48,916 nt of DNA from an uncultured Gammaproteobacteria bacterium (GCA_947259485.1 CAMYLU010000024.1:1-48916), one strand, 5' to 3'; numbered from the stretch's first letter, positions 33,933 through 42,874 are shown. The notes: a model not told the origin generated them from the sequence alone. Made by a program: numbers and translations.

Positions 33933-34676
33933 ATGTTAAACAATCGTGAAGGTCAAACCGTACCGCAGGTCACTTTTCATACCCGTCATGACCACGAATG
34001 GGTTGATGTAACCAGCGACGACATTTTCAAGGGCAAGACCGTTGTTCTATTTTCTTTGCCGGGAGCTTTCACCCCCACCTGCTCATCAACCCATGTGCCG
34101 CGTTACAACCAGCTAGCGCCGACTTTCAAGAAGCATGGCGTTGACGAAATCGTCTGTGTCTCCGTCAACGATACATTCGTTATGAACGAGTGGCAGCGCG
34201 AGCAACACGCCGACAACTTGACATTTTTGCCCGATGGCAACGGTGAATTCAGCGCCGGCATGGACATGCTCGTCGACAAGGACGATCTTGGCTTCGGAAA
34301 GCGTTCATGGCGCTACTCGATGCTGGTCAAAGACGGCGTCGTCGAAAAGATGTTCATCGAGCCCGACCTGCCGGGTGACCCGTTCGAAGTATCCGATGCC
34401 GACACCATGCTGGCACACGTCGCGCCGACCGCCGAAAAGCCGAAAGACGTCACCGTGTTCACCCGTGAAGGTTGCGAATTCTGCGTGCGTGCCAAAGGCA
34501 TGCTGCGAGAAGCCGGTATCGACTTCGAGGAACTGGTGTTGAACCGTGACTATACCGAAGCCACGCTGCGCGCGGTGTCCGGACGCTCCACGGTACCAGA
34601 GATATTTGTCGACGGCGAATTCATCGGTGGCGCGGAGGAACTTGAGCATTACCTCGCCAAGGATATTGCGGCATAA
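33933..34676 (+). CDS. Peroxiredoxin-glutaredoxin hybrid
   Basis: The 247-residue fusion has an N-terminal Prx5-type peroxiredoxin (about 5-165) with peroxidatic Cys50 in [16 protein letters not shown] and a C-terminal glutaredoxin (about 172-247) with Cys181-x-x-Cys184 (REGCEFC). The glutaredoxin part recycles the peroxiredoxin with glutathione, giving a one-protein peroxidase as in Haemophilus and Chromatium enzymes. AAGGAG precedes the ATG. It is the direct target of the OxyR-type operator and is followed by glutathione reductase, which regenerates its reductant. Confidence 0.95.
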   Translation: MLNNREGQTVPQVTFHTRHDHEWVDVTSDDIFKGKTVVLFSLPGAFTPTCSSTHVPRYNQLAPTFKKHGVDEIVCVSVNDTFVMNEWQREQHADNLTFLPDGNGEFSAGMDMLVDKDDLGFGKRSWRYSMLVKDGVVEKMFIEPDLPGDPFEVSDADTMLAHVAPTAEKPKDVTVFTREGCEFCVRAKGMLREAGIDFEELVLNRDYTEATLRAVSGRSTVPEIFVDGEFIGGAEELEHYLAKDIAA

Positions 34677-34700
34677 CCATATTCCCCGAAACGGGGCCAG

Positions 34701-34728
34701 GCGGGTGGCTTAAACTGGAGCCACCCGC
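34701..34728 (+). terminator. Intercistronic hairpin between prx-grx and gor
   Basis: A perfect 10-bp stem (GCGGGTGGCT with AGCCACCCGC), 8-nt loop, followed by ACTTTG. The T-run is short, so it may only partly terminate and lower gor expression relative to the first gene. Confidence 0.6.
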
Positions 34729-34752
34729 ACTTTGTAAATACGGAGTAAGACA

Positions 34753-36165
34753 ATGAATCGGCAGTACTATGAACTAATCGTGATCGGCGGCGGCAGCGGT
34801 GGACTGGCCGTTGCGGAAAAGGCAGCTCAGCTGGGCCGGTCGGTCGCGATGATCGAGGGCAACAAAATCGGCGGTACCTGCGTCAACAACGGTTGCGTCC
34901 CCAAGAAAGTCATGTGGTACGCCGCCAACCTTGCCCACGCGGTGGATGACGCCTCGTCTTTCGGTATCCCTGCACAACGTGGAGCAACCGATTGGCAACG
35001 GCTTGTCGAAGGGCGTGAAAACTACATTGACAACATCAACCGCTACTGGCTTAACCATGTCGACGACAGCACAATTGTTCGTGTGCAGGGCCATGCCCGC
35101 TTTACCGGTGCATCCTCGGTCGAGGTTAACGGTCGCCACTACTCGGCGCCTCACATTGTTATCGCAACAGGCGGTCAACCGATCGTGCCAGATCTGCCCG
35201 GTGCCAACCTCGGTATTACTTCCGATGGATTTTTCGAACTTTCCCGGCAACCGGGCAAGGTCGCCATCGTCGGCGGCGGTTATATCGGAGTCGAACTCGC
35301 CGGCATGCTGCGCGCCTTCGATTCCAGGGTAACGCTGATCGCAAGGGAAGACCGCATTCTCGAACACTTCGATGACATGGTTAGCGATGTCCTGGCAAGC
35401 GAGATGCGCAAGCAGGGTATCGTTATCGAAACCGGTTTCGAGGTAGCAGAATTGCAACGACTTGACGGTGGCACGGTCGTGGTCGGCACCGATGGCAACA
35501 CGCTCGAAGGATTCGACACCGTCATCTGGGCTGTCGGCCGTCGTGCCAATACCGCCAGTCTGAATTTAGAAGCCGCAGGATTGTTAGCAGGACGAGACGG
35601 TGACATCGCGGTCGACGCCTACGAAAATACCGCGGTACCCGGTATTTACGCAATCGGCGACGTGACCGGAAAAACAGCGCTCACCCCGGTGGCCATAGCC
35701 GCAGGCCGCCAGCTTGCGGCACGTTTGTTTAATGGCGAAATCGGGACCCGCGTCGACTACAACAATATACCCAGCGTCGTGTTTTCGCATCCAGCCGTTG
35801 GCACGGTCGGCCTCAGTGAAGCAGAGGCCCGCGCGCACCACGGTGAAAATGCGGTTACCGTTTACGAGACCAGTTTCCAGCCGATGCGTTACGCGCTATC
35901 CGAACACGGCGTCACTACCGCGATGAAAATCGTCTGCGTCGGAGACAACGAATCAGTCGTCGGCGTTCATCTCGTCGGTGACAATGTCGACGAAATGCTG
36001 CAGGGTTTCGCGGTCGCGGTCAAAATGGGAGCCACCAAGGCCGACTTCGACAATACCATCGCGATCCACCCGACCAGCGCTGAAGAATTGGTGACGATGA
36101 AAGTTGCCCGCCCGGCTGCTGATGACCAACTCGACATTCCCGGTGAGTGGCGCAAGGCTAGCTGA
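34753..36165 (+). CDS. gor: Glutathione reductase
   Basis: The 470-residue flavoprotein has an N-terminal FAD site ([14 protein letters not shown]), the redox disulfide Cys43/Cys48 in [13 protein letters not shown], an NADPH Rossmann motif ([12 protein letters not shown]), and the C-terminal [13 protein letters not shown] carrying the active-site His-Glu pair. The usual motif is CVNVGC; Asn for Val is a mild change. CGGAGTAAG precedes the ATG. It supplies reduced glutathione for the upstream glutaredoxin domain. Confidence 0.95.
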   Translation: MNRQYYELIVIGGGSGGLAVAEKAAQLGRSVAMIEGNKIGGTCVNNGCVPKKVMWYAANLAHAVDDASSFGIPAQRGATDWQRLVEGRENYIDNINRYWLNHVDDSTIVRVQGHARFTGASSVEVNGRHYSAPHIVIATGGQPIVPDLPGANLGITSDGFFELSRQPGKVAIVGGGYIGVELAGMLRAFDSRVTLIAREDRILEHFDDMVSDVLASEMRKQGIVIETGFEVAELQRLDGGTVVVGTDGNTLEGFDTVIWAVGRRANTASLNLEAAGLLAGRDGDIAVDAYENTAVPGIYAIGDVTGKTALTPVAIAAGRQLAARLFNGEIGTRVDYNNIPSVVFSHPAVGTVGLSEAEARAHHGENAVTVYETSFQPMRYALSEHGVTTAMKIVCVGDNESVVGVHLVGDNVDEMLQGFAVAVKMGATKADFDNTIAIHPTSAEELVTMKVARPAADDQLDIPGEWRKAS

Positions 36166-36481
36166 CCTCGTTAGTCGGGCGGCGGCTTGTCTGGCGCCGC
36201 CCGGCTAAATCGTAATCGTAATCTGTACATCAGATTCAATGGGGCACCAGCCACAAACACCGCCCCTACCGTGCATCGCCACTCTTTTATCGTCGTAAAA
36301 CCTTATAATCCAGCAGTCAGTTATTGGAATTGGTGCGCACATACATATCGGCAATACCGGTCATGGGTACTTCATTCGGCCTGGAGGCACCCTATGGTAT
36401 TCCGCTTTTTCAGATCCGCTATCTCGATGGTATCTGTATACAGAGGGTTCTTTCCAGCTATTGAACTCTTCTTACGTCACA
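36166..36481. other. Convergent intergenic region
   Basis: No gene is seen. A 9-bp GC-rich hairpin (CGGGCGGCG 36176-36184 with CGCCGCCCG 36195-36203) follows gor and probably ends it, although no T-run follows. The rest shows no repeats or RNA structure that I can support. Confidence 0.55.
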
Positions 36482-37309
36482 TCAGTACGATGGTTGACAA
36501 CCTGGACAAAAATACATTTTGCGCCCACCGCTCGTGTTAACTTCGATATCCGTACCGCAATAATGGCAGGCCTTGCCAGCGCGGCCATAGGTATTGAAAC
36601 GATATTGTTCGCGTCTTTTCAATCCTTTGGCTTTGAGCCGTGCCACCATCGAAGGCGGATTGGTAATGCCACGCGTGCGATAAGAGCGACGCGTGATTTT
36701 GATTATTAACCGTGCGAGCTTGTCGATCTGTTCGCGGCTGCAATCTGCGGGGCGCCTGAGTGGATGGAGTCGCGCCAGGGTCAGTATTTCCGCGCGAAGA
36801 TAATTCCCCAGTCCGGCGACGAAACCCTGGTCAAGTAGCAGCGCTCCCAGCTGGCGCCGGCAAAAGGAACGCGATTGAAGGCGTTGAACAATATCTTTAA
36901 CCGAAGGATTCTCGTTCAATACATCAGGGCCGAGACGCGCTAAAAAAGGGTGCTCTTCAAGCCGGTTAGTTTTGATAACCTCGATATCCGATGCGCTGTA
37001 TAAATATGCGCTGTGCCTGTCGTTATGCAAGGCGAGGCGAAGCTGACGGTTGGTTTGCGGCATTCGACCGCGTGCACAGACATACCAGCGCCCATAGAGT
37101 TGGTTATGGCTATAGATGGTCCAGCCGTTATCGAAATGGGTAAGCATGGCCTTGCCACGCGTTTCGACTCGGGTCACGATGTGCCCGCACAGGCGTCGCC
37201 CAAAGGGCTGCAAATGCTCAAAAGCAAACTCGATTGCCTCGATTTTGCGATCGGCAACGGCGGCTTCTACACGATCAGCTGCATGCCGGATCTCGGGTCC
37301 CTCGGGCAC
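36482..37309 (-). CDS. nei: Endonuclease VIII (DNA glycosylase/AP lyase)
   Basis: The 275-residue protein begins MPEGPEIRHAAD, where Pro2 is the catalytic imine-forming residue and Glu3 the general acid. Nei-type segments follow: THFDNGWTIYSHNQLYGRW, YSASDIEVI, GLGNYLRAEIL. The zinc finger is CHYCGT with YFCPGCQ. It removes oxidised pyrimidines. Its place next to the peroxide and photolyase regions fits oxidative or light damage repair. Confidence 0.93.
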   Translation of the reverse strand: MPEGPEIRHAADRVEAAVADRKIEAIEFAFEHLQPFGRRLCGHIVTRVETRGKAMLTHFDNGWTIYSHNQLYGRWYVCARGRMPQTNRQLRLALHNDRHSAYLYSASDIEVIKTNRLEEHPFLARLGPDVLNENPSVKDIVQRLQSRSFCRRQLGALLLDQGFVAGLGNYLRAEILTLARLHPLRRPADCSREQIDKLARLIIKITRRSYRTRGITNPPSMVARLKAKGLKRREQYRFNTYGRAGKACHYCGTDIEVNTSGGRKMYFCPGCQPSY

Positions 37310-37381
37310 TGTAATACTCTCTCAAAGTAGTCTATACGTGTTCAGCAGTCCGACGGACTACTCCTTCGGTTAGCCAGCGGC

Positions 37382-38212
37382 TCAGGCTTGGTCGAGTACA
37401 AATCGTTGGCGCAGGAAACGGGCGATGCCTTCATCATCGTGATGCCCGATAACCGCCGTCGCGGCTGATTTGATGGCGTCGTTAGCATTGGCCGGCGCGT
37501 AAGCCTCGTCGGCAGCCTCAAACATACTGAGGTCGTTGTCGCTGTCGCCAAAACAGATGACGCGCTCTAAACCCAGCAGTTCCTTCAGCGTCTTGATAGC
37601 GCCACCCTTGCTGGCGTCACTATGGTGTACATCCAGCCAGTTCCAGTCGGCACCTTCCCAGGCGAGACCGGAATAAGCAACGAGATGCGCTTCCTCTTCG
37701 ACGCTGCTCACAACCGCCTTGATGGCACCGGGCACCCCGATCGTATTAACGTGTGTGACTGCAGCATCTGCCGGCAATTCGTCCAGTCCGAGCATGTTGA
37801 CGTTGCCTTCGATACCGAGGGTCTTAACGAGTGCGAGCTCGGCATCTGTTTTCAACTCGGAATGATATACCGTGCTGTTATCGTCTTCGTCCAGGGTGAA
37901 AACGAAAGGCGTCACTCCTTGATGAATACATGCCCCGACGACGTTTTCGAGCTCGGACGCGGTGAGCGTCATGCTACTCGAAAAACGCCGCTGTTGAGGA
38001 TGCCAGATCATGACGCCGTTCTTGTAAACTTGCGGCAGATCGAAGCAATGGCCGTCCAGGATCGTCCGCGCTCCGTGAAGTGTGCGGCCCGTCGCGATGG
38101 TGTAGGCAATCTCGCGTTTCGACAACAGCTTGAGCGTCTCGCTGGTGTAATCCGATATTGTCGATTTCCGATCAAGCAGCGTTCCATCGAGGTCGAAAAC
38201 AATGAGTTCCAT
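37382..38212 (-). CDS. HAD-superfamily Cof-type phosphatase
   Basis: The ATG at 38212 gives 276 residues starting MELIVFDLDGTLLDRK, where Asp7 and Asp9 are the catalytic pair. The Cof-type cap lies in the middle and ICFGDSDNDLSMFEAAD is motif IV near the C-terminus. The start of the family lies here; an upstream ATG (38269) only overlaps the preceding gene. It dephosphorylates small phosphorylated metabolites such as sugar phosphates or flavin precursors. It lies 13 bp downstream of a small membrane-protein gene, so they share a promoter. Confidence 0.88.
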   Translation of the reverse strand: MELIVFDLDGTLLDRKSTISDYTSETLKLLSKREIAYTIATGRTLHGARTILDGHCFDLPQVYKNGVMIWHPQQRRFSSSMTLTASELENVVGACIHQGVTPFVFTLDEDDNSTVYHSELKTDAELALVKTLGIEGNVNMLGLDELPADAAVTHVNTIGVPGAIKAVVSSVEEEAHLVAYSGLAWEGADWNWLDVHHSDASKGGAIKTLKELLGLERVICFGDSDNDLSMFEAADEAYAPANANDAIKSAATAVIGHHDDEGIARFLRQRFVLDQA

Positions 38213-38225
38213 CTTGCCTCGCGGC

Positions 38226-38540
38226 TTAAGCCTCGGTGTCCATTTTCCATACGCATTTGGAGGCACCACTGAGATATGGTGCGGGCGTCAATTGCTCGCG
38301 TCGAGATTCCGCGCGCTTGAAGATCGAGATGGTAATAAAGACCCCACCTATCACCAGCAGATGGCCTAACCAGACATAACCAAAATAGTGTATCGACAAA
38401 AACGAAACAGTAAATATCATGCTCCACATCCACGACAGCACTTGCATCAGATAATGCCCCGACCGAACATCGAGATGTTTCAGCGGGTTAAAACGATGGT
38501 CCATAACTGCATTCCAGGTCATTGCAATTTGCTTGTTCAT
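38226..38540 (-). CDS. Small two-helix membrane protein
   Basis: The 104-residue protein has two membrane helices (about 30-50 and 56-74) and a polar C-terminus. I do not recognise a named family. AGGAGG lies upstream of the ATG. The promoter upstream has TTGATC, a 19-bp spacer and TATATA, with a TAGACA motif inside the spacer, the geometry of MerR-family control. This links the gene and the downstream HAD phosphatase to the local MerR regulator. Confidence 0.7.
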   Translation of the reverse strand: MNKQIAMTWNAVMDHRFNPLKHLDVRSGHYLMQVLSWMWSMIFTVSFLSIHYFGYVWLGHLLVIGGVFITISIFKRAESRREQLTPAPYLSGASKCVWKMDTEA

Positions 38541-38565
38541 CTATGTTTCCTCCAGGTAGAAACCC

Positions 38566-38611
38566 TATATACGATATAATGTCTAGGTTAGATCAAATTT
38601 TTTATAGACAT
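38566..38611 (-). promoter_or_regulatory. MerR-type promoter with TAGACA motif and flanking inverted repeat
   Basis: Reading on the minus strand: TTGATC (38596-38591), a 19-bp spacer, then TATATA (38571-38566). TAGACA lies in the spacer. ATGTCTA (38579-38585) and TAGACAT (38605-38611) are a perfect 7-bp inverted repeat spanning the -35 box. Confidence 0.65.
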
Positions 38612-38638
38612 TTTATCAACAACCTGAAAAAAGGATGT

Positions 38639-40210
38639 TTACAACTCGTCTAAATGCTGCAGACACCAATCGGCCCGGGCCAGCGTTGCCTCCTGCGTCT
38701 CAAGGCTCTGCTTGTCCCAGCTTCGATAAATCATGCCGATGCGCGGATTGGCAGCCAATTGTTCGCGGTGCCGAATCATGAACGACCAGTAGAGGCTGTT
38801 AAAGGGGCAGGCGGAATCGGTTGTCTTTTGCTTGACGTCATAGTCGCAGTGTTTGCAGTAATCGCTCATCTTGTTGATATAGTTGCCGCCCGCGCAATAA
38901 GGTTTGGTGGCAATCAGGCCACCGTCGGCGAACTGGCTCATACCGCGGGTGTTGGGCATTTCCACCCACTCGATGGCGTCGATGTAGACACCGAGGTACC
39001 AGGCGTCCACCCGGTCGGGATCGACCCCTGCCAGCAGGCAGAAATTGCCAGTGATCATCAAACGCTGGATATGATGCGCGTAAGCAAATTCCAGGGACTG
39101 CCCCAGCGCCTGCTGCATGCACTTCATGCTCGTATCTCCGTCCCAGAAATACGCGGGCAGATCGCGTTCGGCATGCAGGTGATTGAGCCCGGCGTAACCA
39201 GGCATGTTGACCCAGTAAACCGCACGTACATATTCCCGCCAACCGATGATCTGGCGCACGAAACCCTCGATCTGCGCAATCGAAATATTATTTTCGGCGT
39301 CGTTAAAGTGCTCCATAGCCGTTTCAATCACTTCCAGCGGATGCAGCATTTTGCTATTGAGCGCAAACGATAAGCGGGAATGATAAAGGCTCCAGCGATG
39401 TTCGTGCTCGCAGGTCATCGCATCCTGAAAGCGGCCGAAGCGGCTCAAGCAGTGCTCGCAGAAGTAACTTAACAGCTCAAGCGATTGCTCCCGATTGATC
39501 GGCCACAACAGCGCCCCGGCGCGCTCGCCAAAATACTCGATCCCGCAATTATCGATACGCCGTAATATCGGCTCGACATCATTATCAAAGCTCAGTGGCT
39601 CCGGAATTGCGGGCAAATCGGCCGCCCGCAGCCGATCGCGATTTTCGGCGTCGTAATTCCATTGACCCCCGAGTGGCTGGTCTCCTTCCATTAACAGGTC
39701 CAGTCGTTTCCGCATCTTACGGTAGAACGATTCCATACGGTTATGCTTGCCGACATTGATGTACTGCTCAAATTCCGACTCGGGCAGCAGAAAATGATCG
39801 CTGCCGCATTCCGTTACCGAAATAGCGTCGTCCAGCCGCAGCTGGCGCAACTGCTGACGCAGGCGATATTCGTCTGGTGCCTGGTATTCGAATCGCTCGA
39901 TACCATACTGGTTGCAAATCGATTGAATTAACTCGGCTAAACTATCGTGCTGACGCGTCTCGTCAATTGTCAAATGCAGCACCTCGTGCCCGCGCGACCG
40001 AAGCACAATCGCGAATTGCTCCATCGCGGCAAAGAAAGCACACAGCTTCTGGATGTGGTGCCTGACGTACGTCGCTTCCTGGTGCAGCTCGGCGATGACA
40101 AACAGGACGCCGACGTCGCTTTGCTCGAACCAGCGGTGCCGGATATTAAGCTGATCACCGAGGATCAGGCGCAGCGTATGATACTTTGCACGGGCTTCGG
40201 AATTTGCCAT
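38639..40210 (-). CDS. Fe-S bacterial cryptochrome/(6-4) photolyase family protein (DPRP)
   Basis: The ATG at 40210 gives 523 residues of usual length; the frame to 40345 is not supported. The N-terminal LRLILGDQLNIRHRWF is the antenna domain. The C-terminal half carries the FAD-binding helices (HHIQRLMITGNFCLLAG, WVEMPNTRGMSQFADGG). Cys364, Cys452, Cys455 and Cys468 reproduce the spacing of the four Fe4S4 ligands of Agrobacterium PhrB, so an iron-sulfur cluster is expected. PhrB repairs (6-4) photoproducts; CryB relatives act in light signalling. The upstream HiPIP and 58-residue genes are on the same strand. Confidence 0.93.
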   Translation of the reverse strand: MANSEARAKYHTLRLILGDQLNIRHRWFEQSDVGVLFVIAELHQEATYVRHHIQKLCAFFAAMEQFAIVLRSRGHEVLHLTIDETRQHDSLAELIQSICNQYGIERFEYQAPDEYRLRQQLRQLRLDDAISVTECGSDHFLLPESEFEQYINVGKHNRMESFYRKMRKRLDLLMEGDQPLGGQWNYDAENRDRLRAADLPAIPEPLSFDNDVEPILRRIDNCGIEYFGERAGALLWPINREQSLELLSYFCEHCLSRFGRFQDAMTCEHEHRWSLYHSRLSFALNSKMLHPLEVIETAMEHFNDAENNISIAQIEGFVRQIIGWREYVRAVYWVNMPGYAGLNHLHAERDLPAYFWDGDTSMKCMQQALGQSLEFAYAHHIQRLMITGNFCLLAGVDPDRVDAWYLGVYIDAIEWVEMPNTRGMSQFADGGLIATKPYCAGGNYINKMSDYCKHCDYDVKQKTTDSACPFNSLYWSFMIRHREQLAANPRIGMIYRSWDKQSLETQEATLARADWCLQHLDEL

Positions 40211-40458
40211 CTGGTTTAGTTCTCGTTTAGCGGCATGATGGCCCGATTGGGGACAGGCAGCAAGCGGAACCGGCGGCTGGCGTACCACCCTTCTTGAGAG
40301 CGGGTTGATGGCCTGAGTGGGTGGCCGCCTTCCCTCCCCGGGCATGCGGTCGCAGCAGGGCTTCTGTTGGGAACGTCATCCGCCGGTACCTTTTGTACAC
40401 AGCCTGCGACAGCGGGCTGTTTGGAGCGGGAAGCGGTGTACCGGCGGAGACGTATTCT

Positions 40459-40635
40459 TTAACGATCGAGACGCGTCGCTTCGTAGCGCTCACTCGCATA
40501 ATTACTTCGCATCTCGACGCGGGCCGTGCTCGGGGACGGGCGCAGGACGCGATAAACAATGTAACCGAAGGCGATCAGCACTCCGATGCGGGTAAGCAGA
40601 TAGCCCGTGGCCATCAAGGCAATATTGGTATCCAT
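40459..40635 (-). CDS. 58-residue single-pass membrane protein
   Basis: ATG at 40635 with GGAG upstream, TAA at 40461-40459. The start MDTNIALMATGYLLTRIGVL leads through a membrane helix (about 5-32) to a basic, polar tail ending RLDR. It lies 56 bp downstream of the HiPIP gene and 248 bp upstream of the photolyase start, all on one strand. I do not recognise it. Small membrane proteins of this kind can help an electron carrier dock at the membrane, but that is a guess. Confidence 0.6.
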   Translation of the reverse strand: MDTNIALMATGYLLTRIGVLIAFGYIVYRVLRPSPSTARVEMRSNYASERYEATRLDR

Positions 40636-40691
40636 GTGATTCTCCAGTACTTCTCTCTCTACGAGTTGTTAAAACGATTAGACCGACCGGT

Positions 40692-40994
40692 TTATCCGGC
40701 CTTTTTGACCCAGGCGCTGCACCAACCACCCGCGGCAACTTCCTTGTTAGGGAAAATCGTACACGGCCCCCAGGAAGCATCAGCCGAGCCCGTATACAGC
40801 TGGCAGTTTGCGCAGATGTTGTCGGCCTTGGGCGACTCGTGCACGTACGAAAGTGCCTTGGCCTGCGGATCATTCGGATCAACCTTGGGGAGGTGCCCCC
40901 CGGCACTCGAGCGACCGGCTACGAAGAACGACGGTGTGAGGACGACTAGTGCCGCGGTAGACCCCAGGAACTGTCGGCGGTTTAACTTTTTCAT
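40692..40994 (-). CDS. High-potential iron-sulfur protein (HiPIP)
   Basis: The ATG at 40994 gives 100 residues with a Tat signal (MKKLNRRQFLGSTAALVV), so it is exported folded with its cluster. Cys61, Cys64, Cys78 and Cys92 follow the HiPIP spacing C-x2-C-x13-C-x13-C, and GGWCSAWVKKAG is the conserved C-terminus. HiPIPs carry single electrons in the periplasm. Its position ahead of a photolyase is notable. A TGTCTA motif (41029-41034) lies 35 bp upstream of the ATG. Confidence 0.93.
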   Translation of the reverse strand: MKKLNRRQFLGSTAALVVLTPSFFVAGRSSAGGHLPKVDPNDPQAKALSYVHESPKADNICANCQLYTGSADASWGPCTIFPNKEVAAGGWCSAWVKKAG

Positions 40995-41028
40995 ATCTAA
41001 CTCCAAATGACTGATCAACTACCTTACG

Positions 41029-41034
41029 TGTCTA
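41029..41034. promoter_or_regulatory. TGTCTA motif in the HiPIP upstream region
   Basis: One copy of the motif seen in the promoters at 38580 and 42368. Reading toward HiPIP it is TAGACA. I cannot assign convincing -35/-10 boxes around it. Confidence 0.45.
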
Positions 41035-41065
41035 TTTATTGTTTAGATCACAATAAAATTTTATG

Positions 41066-41112
41066 TTGACAGTATTTGATTAAATGTATAATTTTGCAGA
41101 TAAATATAGACA
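41066..41112 (+). promoter_or_regulatory. Consensus promoter with downstream TAGACA
   Basis: Perfect TTGACA (41066-41071), 15-bp spacer and perfect TATAAT (41087-41092); a start near 41099 is expected. TAGACA (41107-41112) lies about 8 bases after the start, where a bound repressor would block transcription. Confidence 0.65.
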
Positions 41113-41254
41113 AATATTGTTATATATTTCGAATACTTAGCCTCTGGCTAGCAGTGCCACGGACGGCAACCCCTTTCCTACCGGGGTGCAGTTCAGGTAG
41201 AAGTTTAGAAAGTTGGTAAGACTAACGCCCCCGGTCTGCTTAATGGGGCCTTTT
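41099..41254 (+). ncRNA. Candidate sRNA of ~155 nt in the photolyase-MerR gap
   Basis: The consensus promoter reads into a region without a sensible ORF. ACCCC/GGGGT hairpin near 41169-41187 lies inside. A GCCCC (41227-41231)/GGGGC (41245-41249) hairpin with a short T-run (41251-41254) ends it. The two flanking genes are on the opposite strand, so this transcript has no protein gene to serve. I do not recognise an RNA family. Confidence 0.5.
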
Positions 41255-41313
41255 ATATTCGGCCGAAGGCTGTATCAATCACGTGCCTGCCAATTCGCAA
41301 CAGCAGGATCTCG

Positions 41314-42288
41314 TCAGCTATCGGGCGGTAGCGAGAGATTTTCCAGCTCGACAACACGTTTCAAAGCCCGCTCCATCATGCTACGCGCACGCGATGTAGT
41401 GTTGTGAAGGTAACCGTGCAGTGCCGCATCCTCGGCATTGCGGCTTTCGCACTCGGCGCTATATGCCTCGAACTTGACCAGTCTCGAAATCAACTGGGCC
41501 AGGTGCATTGGGCACTCGCAGGCGATCGCCGAGCTTTGCGCTGCGAGGTAAGTCAACTCGCGGTCGTTGAATTGCCGGGACGGGATCACTCCGGCTGCGT
41601 GTTCGGTCGCTTCTCCCGGTTGCGCAACCAGGCCGAAGCGCCAGGCAACCACCGCCTCGAGCGCAGCAATGTCCAGGGGTGAACGCAACGCGGTGATGCG
41701 ATCGGTCGCCAGTCGCTGCAATGCGGCACGCGGTGCGTAATCGTATACCAGGACAAGGTGTCTTGCGTTCAGTCGATTGGCATGACGGGTTATCTCGATC
41801 GCCGAATCCGGCTGCAGGCTGGGCCATTCGACTACGGCCACATCCAGACGCTTTACCGGCTTTTCCGCGGTAAATTCTGAGATGTCTTCATAATGCCCAA
41901 CCAGCGTGAAGGTATCGCTCGCGGCGCAGTCTTCCCGGGTTGCCGCGAGCGACTCGCCAAACAGGACCAGGGCGGGCTTTTCCGTGGCACCGGTGAGCTG
42001 AAGGGCACCTGCAGATTGCTGGACGCGCCGCTCCAGCTCGGCATTATCGAGAGCGGCGATCGAGCCAATGGCCTGGCCGCGGTCGACGAGTACTTTTAAC
42101 AGCGACAGGCGGCTGACATCACTCTCTCTGTATAAACGCCGATCAGTTTCACTGCGTTCGGGCTCGACCACGCCATAACGTTTTTCCCAAACGCGTAACA
42201 CGTGCTGGGAAATTCCTGTCAGGCGGCAAACGGCACCGATACGGTATTTGGGCTCATCAATTGACGCAGAAGAATCTGAATCCGACAT
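41314..42288 (-). CDS. MerR-family regulator, LitR/CarH-like but without a recognisable B12 domain
   Basis: The 324-residue protein has an N-terminal MerR winged helix-turn-helix (about 14-85, YRIGAVCRLTGISQHVLRVWEKRYGVVEPERS, split by the wing). The C-terminal half is long, as in CarH/LitR, but I see no DxHxxG or EXXXH cobalamin motif. It may sense through another cofactor or a partner. Its own promoter has the 19-bp spacer geometry with TAGACA inside. Genes with TGTCTA/TAGACA motifs surround it, so it is the best candidate for the local regulator. Confidence 0.85.
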   Translation of the reverse strand: MSDSDSSASIDEPKYRIGAVCRLTGISQHVLRVWEKRYGVVEPERSETDRRLYRESDVSRLSLLKVLVDRGQAIGSIAALDNAELERRVQQSAGALQLTGATEKPALVLFGESLAATREDCAASDTFTLVGHYEDISEFTAEKPVKRLDVAVVEWPSLQPDSAIEITRHANRLNARHLVLVYDYAPRAALQRLATDRITALRSPLDIAALEAVVAWRFGLVAQPGEATEHAAGVIPSRQFNDRELTYLAAQSSAIACECPMHLAQLISRLVKFEAYSAECESRNAEDAALHGYLHNTTSRARSMMERALKRVVELENLSLPPDS

Positions 42289-42314
42289 GGCTATACATCT
42301 CCTGTAAAATGGCT

Positions 42315-42386
42315 TGTCTACTATTTTTTTGTTATTAAAGCGAGATAAAACCGAAAATATCAGGTTTTGTCTATAAAAATTATCAA
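42315..42386 (-). promoter_or_regulatory. MerR gene promoter with two TAGACA motifs
   Basis: On the minus strand: TTGATA (42386-42381), 19-bp spacer, GATATT (42361-42356). TAGACA (42373-42368) lies in the spacer and a second TAGACA (42320-42315) about 40 bp downstream. This is typical of autoregulated MerR-family promoters. Confidence 0.65.
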
Positions 42387-42425
42387 AATGTCGTTTCGAG
42401 TTTTATCACTCCGTGATTTCAGAGT

Positions 42426-42688
42426 TCACTGGGGATCCGCTCGCAACCAGGCCGAACCTGATCCGCTATGAAAATAGTGTTGGTCTACGAAAACTCGACT
42501 GCATCGATCGTACGGTAGACGGCCCTGGCGCCGAACAGGGCGGGCATTGCCCCGGTCAGCCAGCCAGCAAGGCGCCACAGGATCAACAACCTGCTTCGAT
42601 GCTGACGCGGCAAAATCTGGCTCATTATTTCGAGATGACGTTCCTCTGAGATCTGATAATGATCACAGCAACCCTCACACTCTGTGCA
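42426..42688 (-). pseudogene. Broken COQ7-like (demethoxyubiquinone hydroxylase) gene
   Basis: One frame reads HYQISEERHLEIM, then LWRLAGWLTGAMPALFG and ARAVYRTIDAVE before a stop at 42485-42487. The neighbouring frame continues FVDQHY from the same point. Together these match the middle of COQ7-family di-iron proteins, which have ...LWRLAGWxxGAxxALxG...AVExFVxxHY. The N-terminal part and the last di-iron region are gone, and a frameshift sits between AVE and FVDQHY. It is thus a remnant. COQ7 relatives are found with photolyase/MerR light clusters, which suits the position upstream of the MerR gene. Confidence 0.7.
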
Positions 42689-42874
42689 TCATCCAGAGCC
42701 TGCGGTGCCAATCGTCGCGCCACCATCATAGTTCATGCGGCGTTGCAGAAATAAATACCAACTTCGCCTTCCATTAGCATCCATGCGCCAGGCATTTAAT
42801 TTATCCCTTGACGAATCCGTTTATCCCGCCGGTGCGTAAACAATCCCTGATTCCACTTTAGAGTTTGCCACTAA

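Noticed and set aside
37622-38272. Open frame of 216 codons opposite the HAD phosphatase
   Set aside because: It mirrors the phosphatase frame and has no domain or plausible start.
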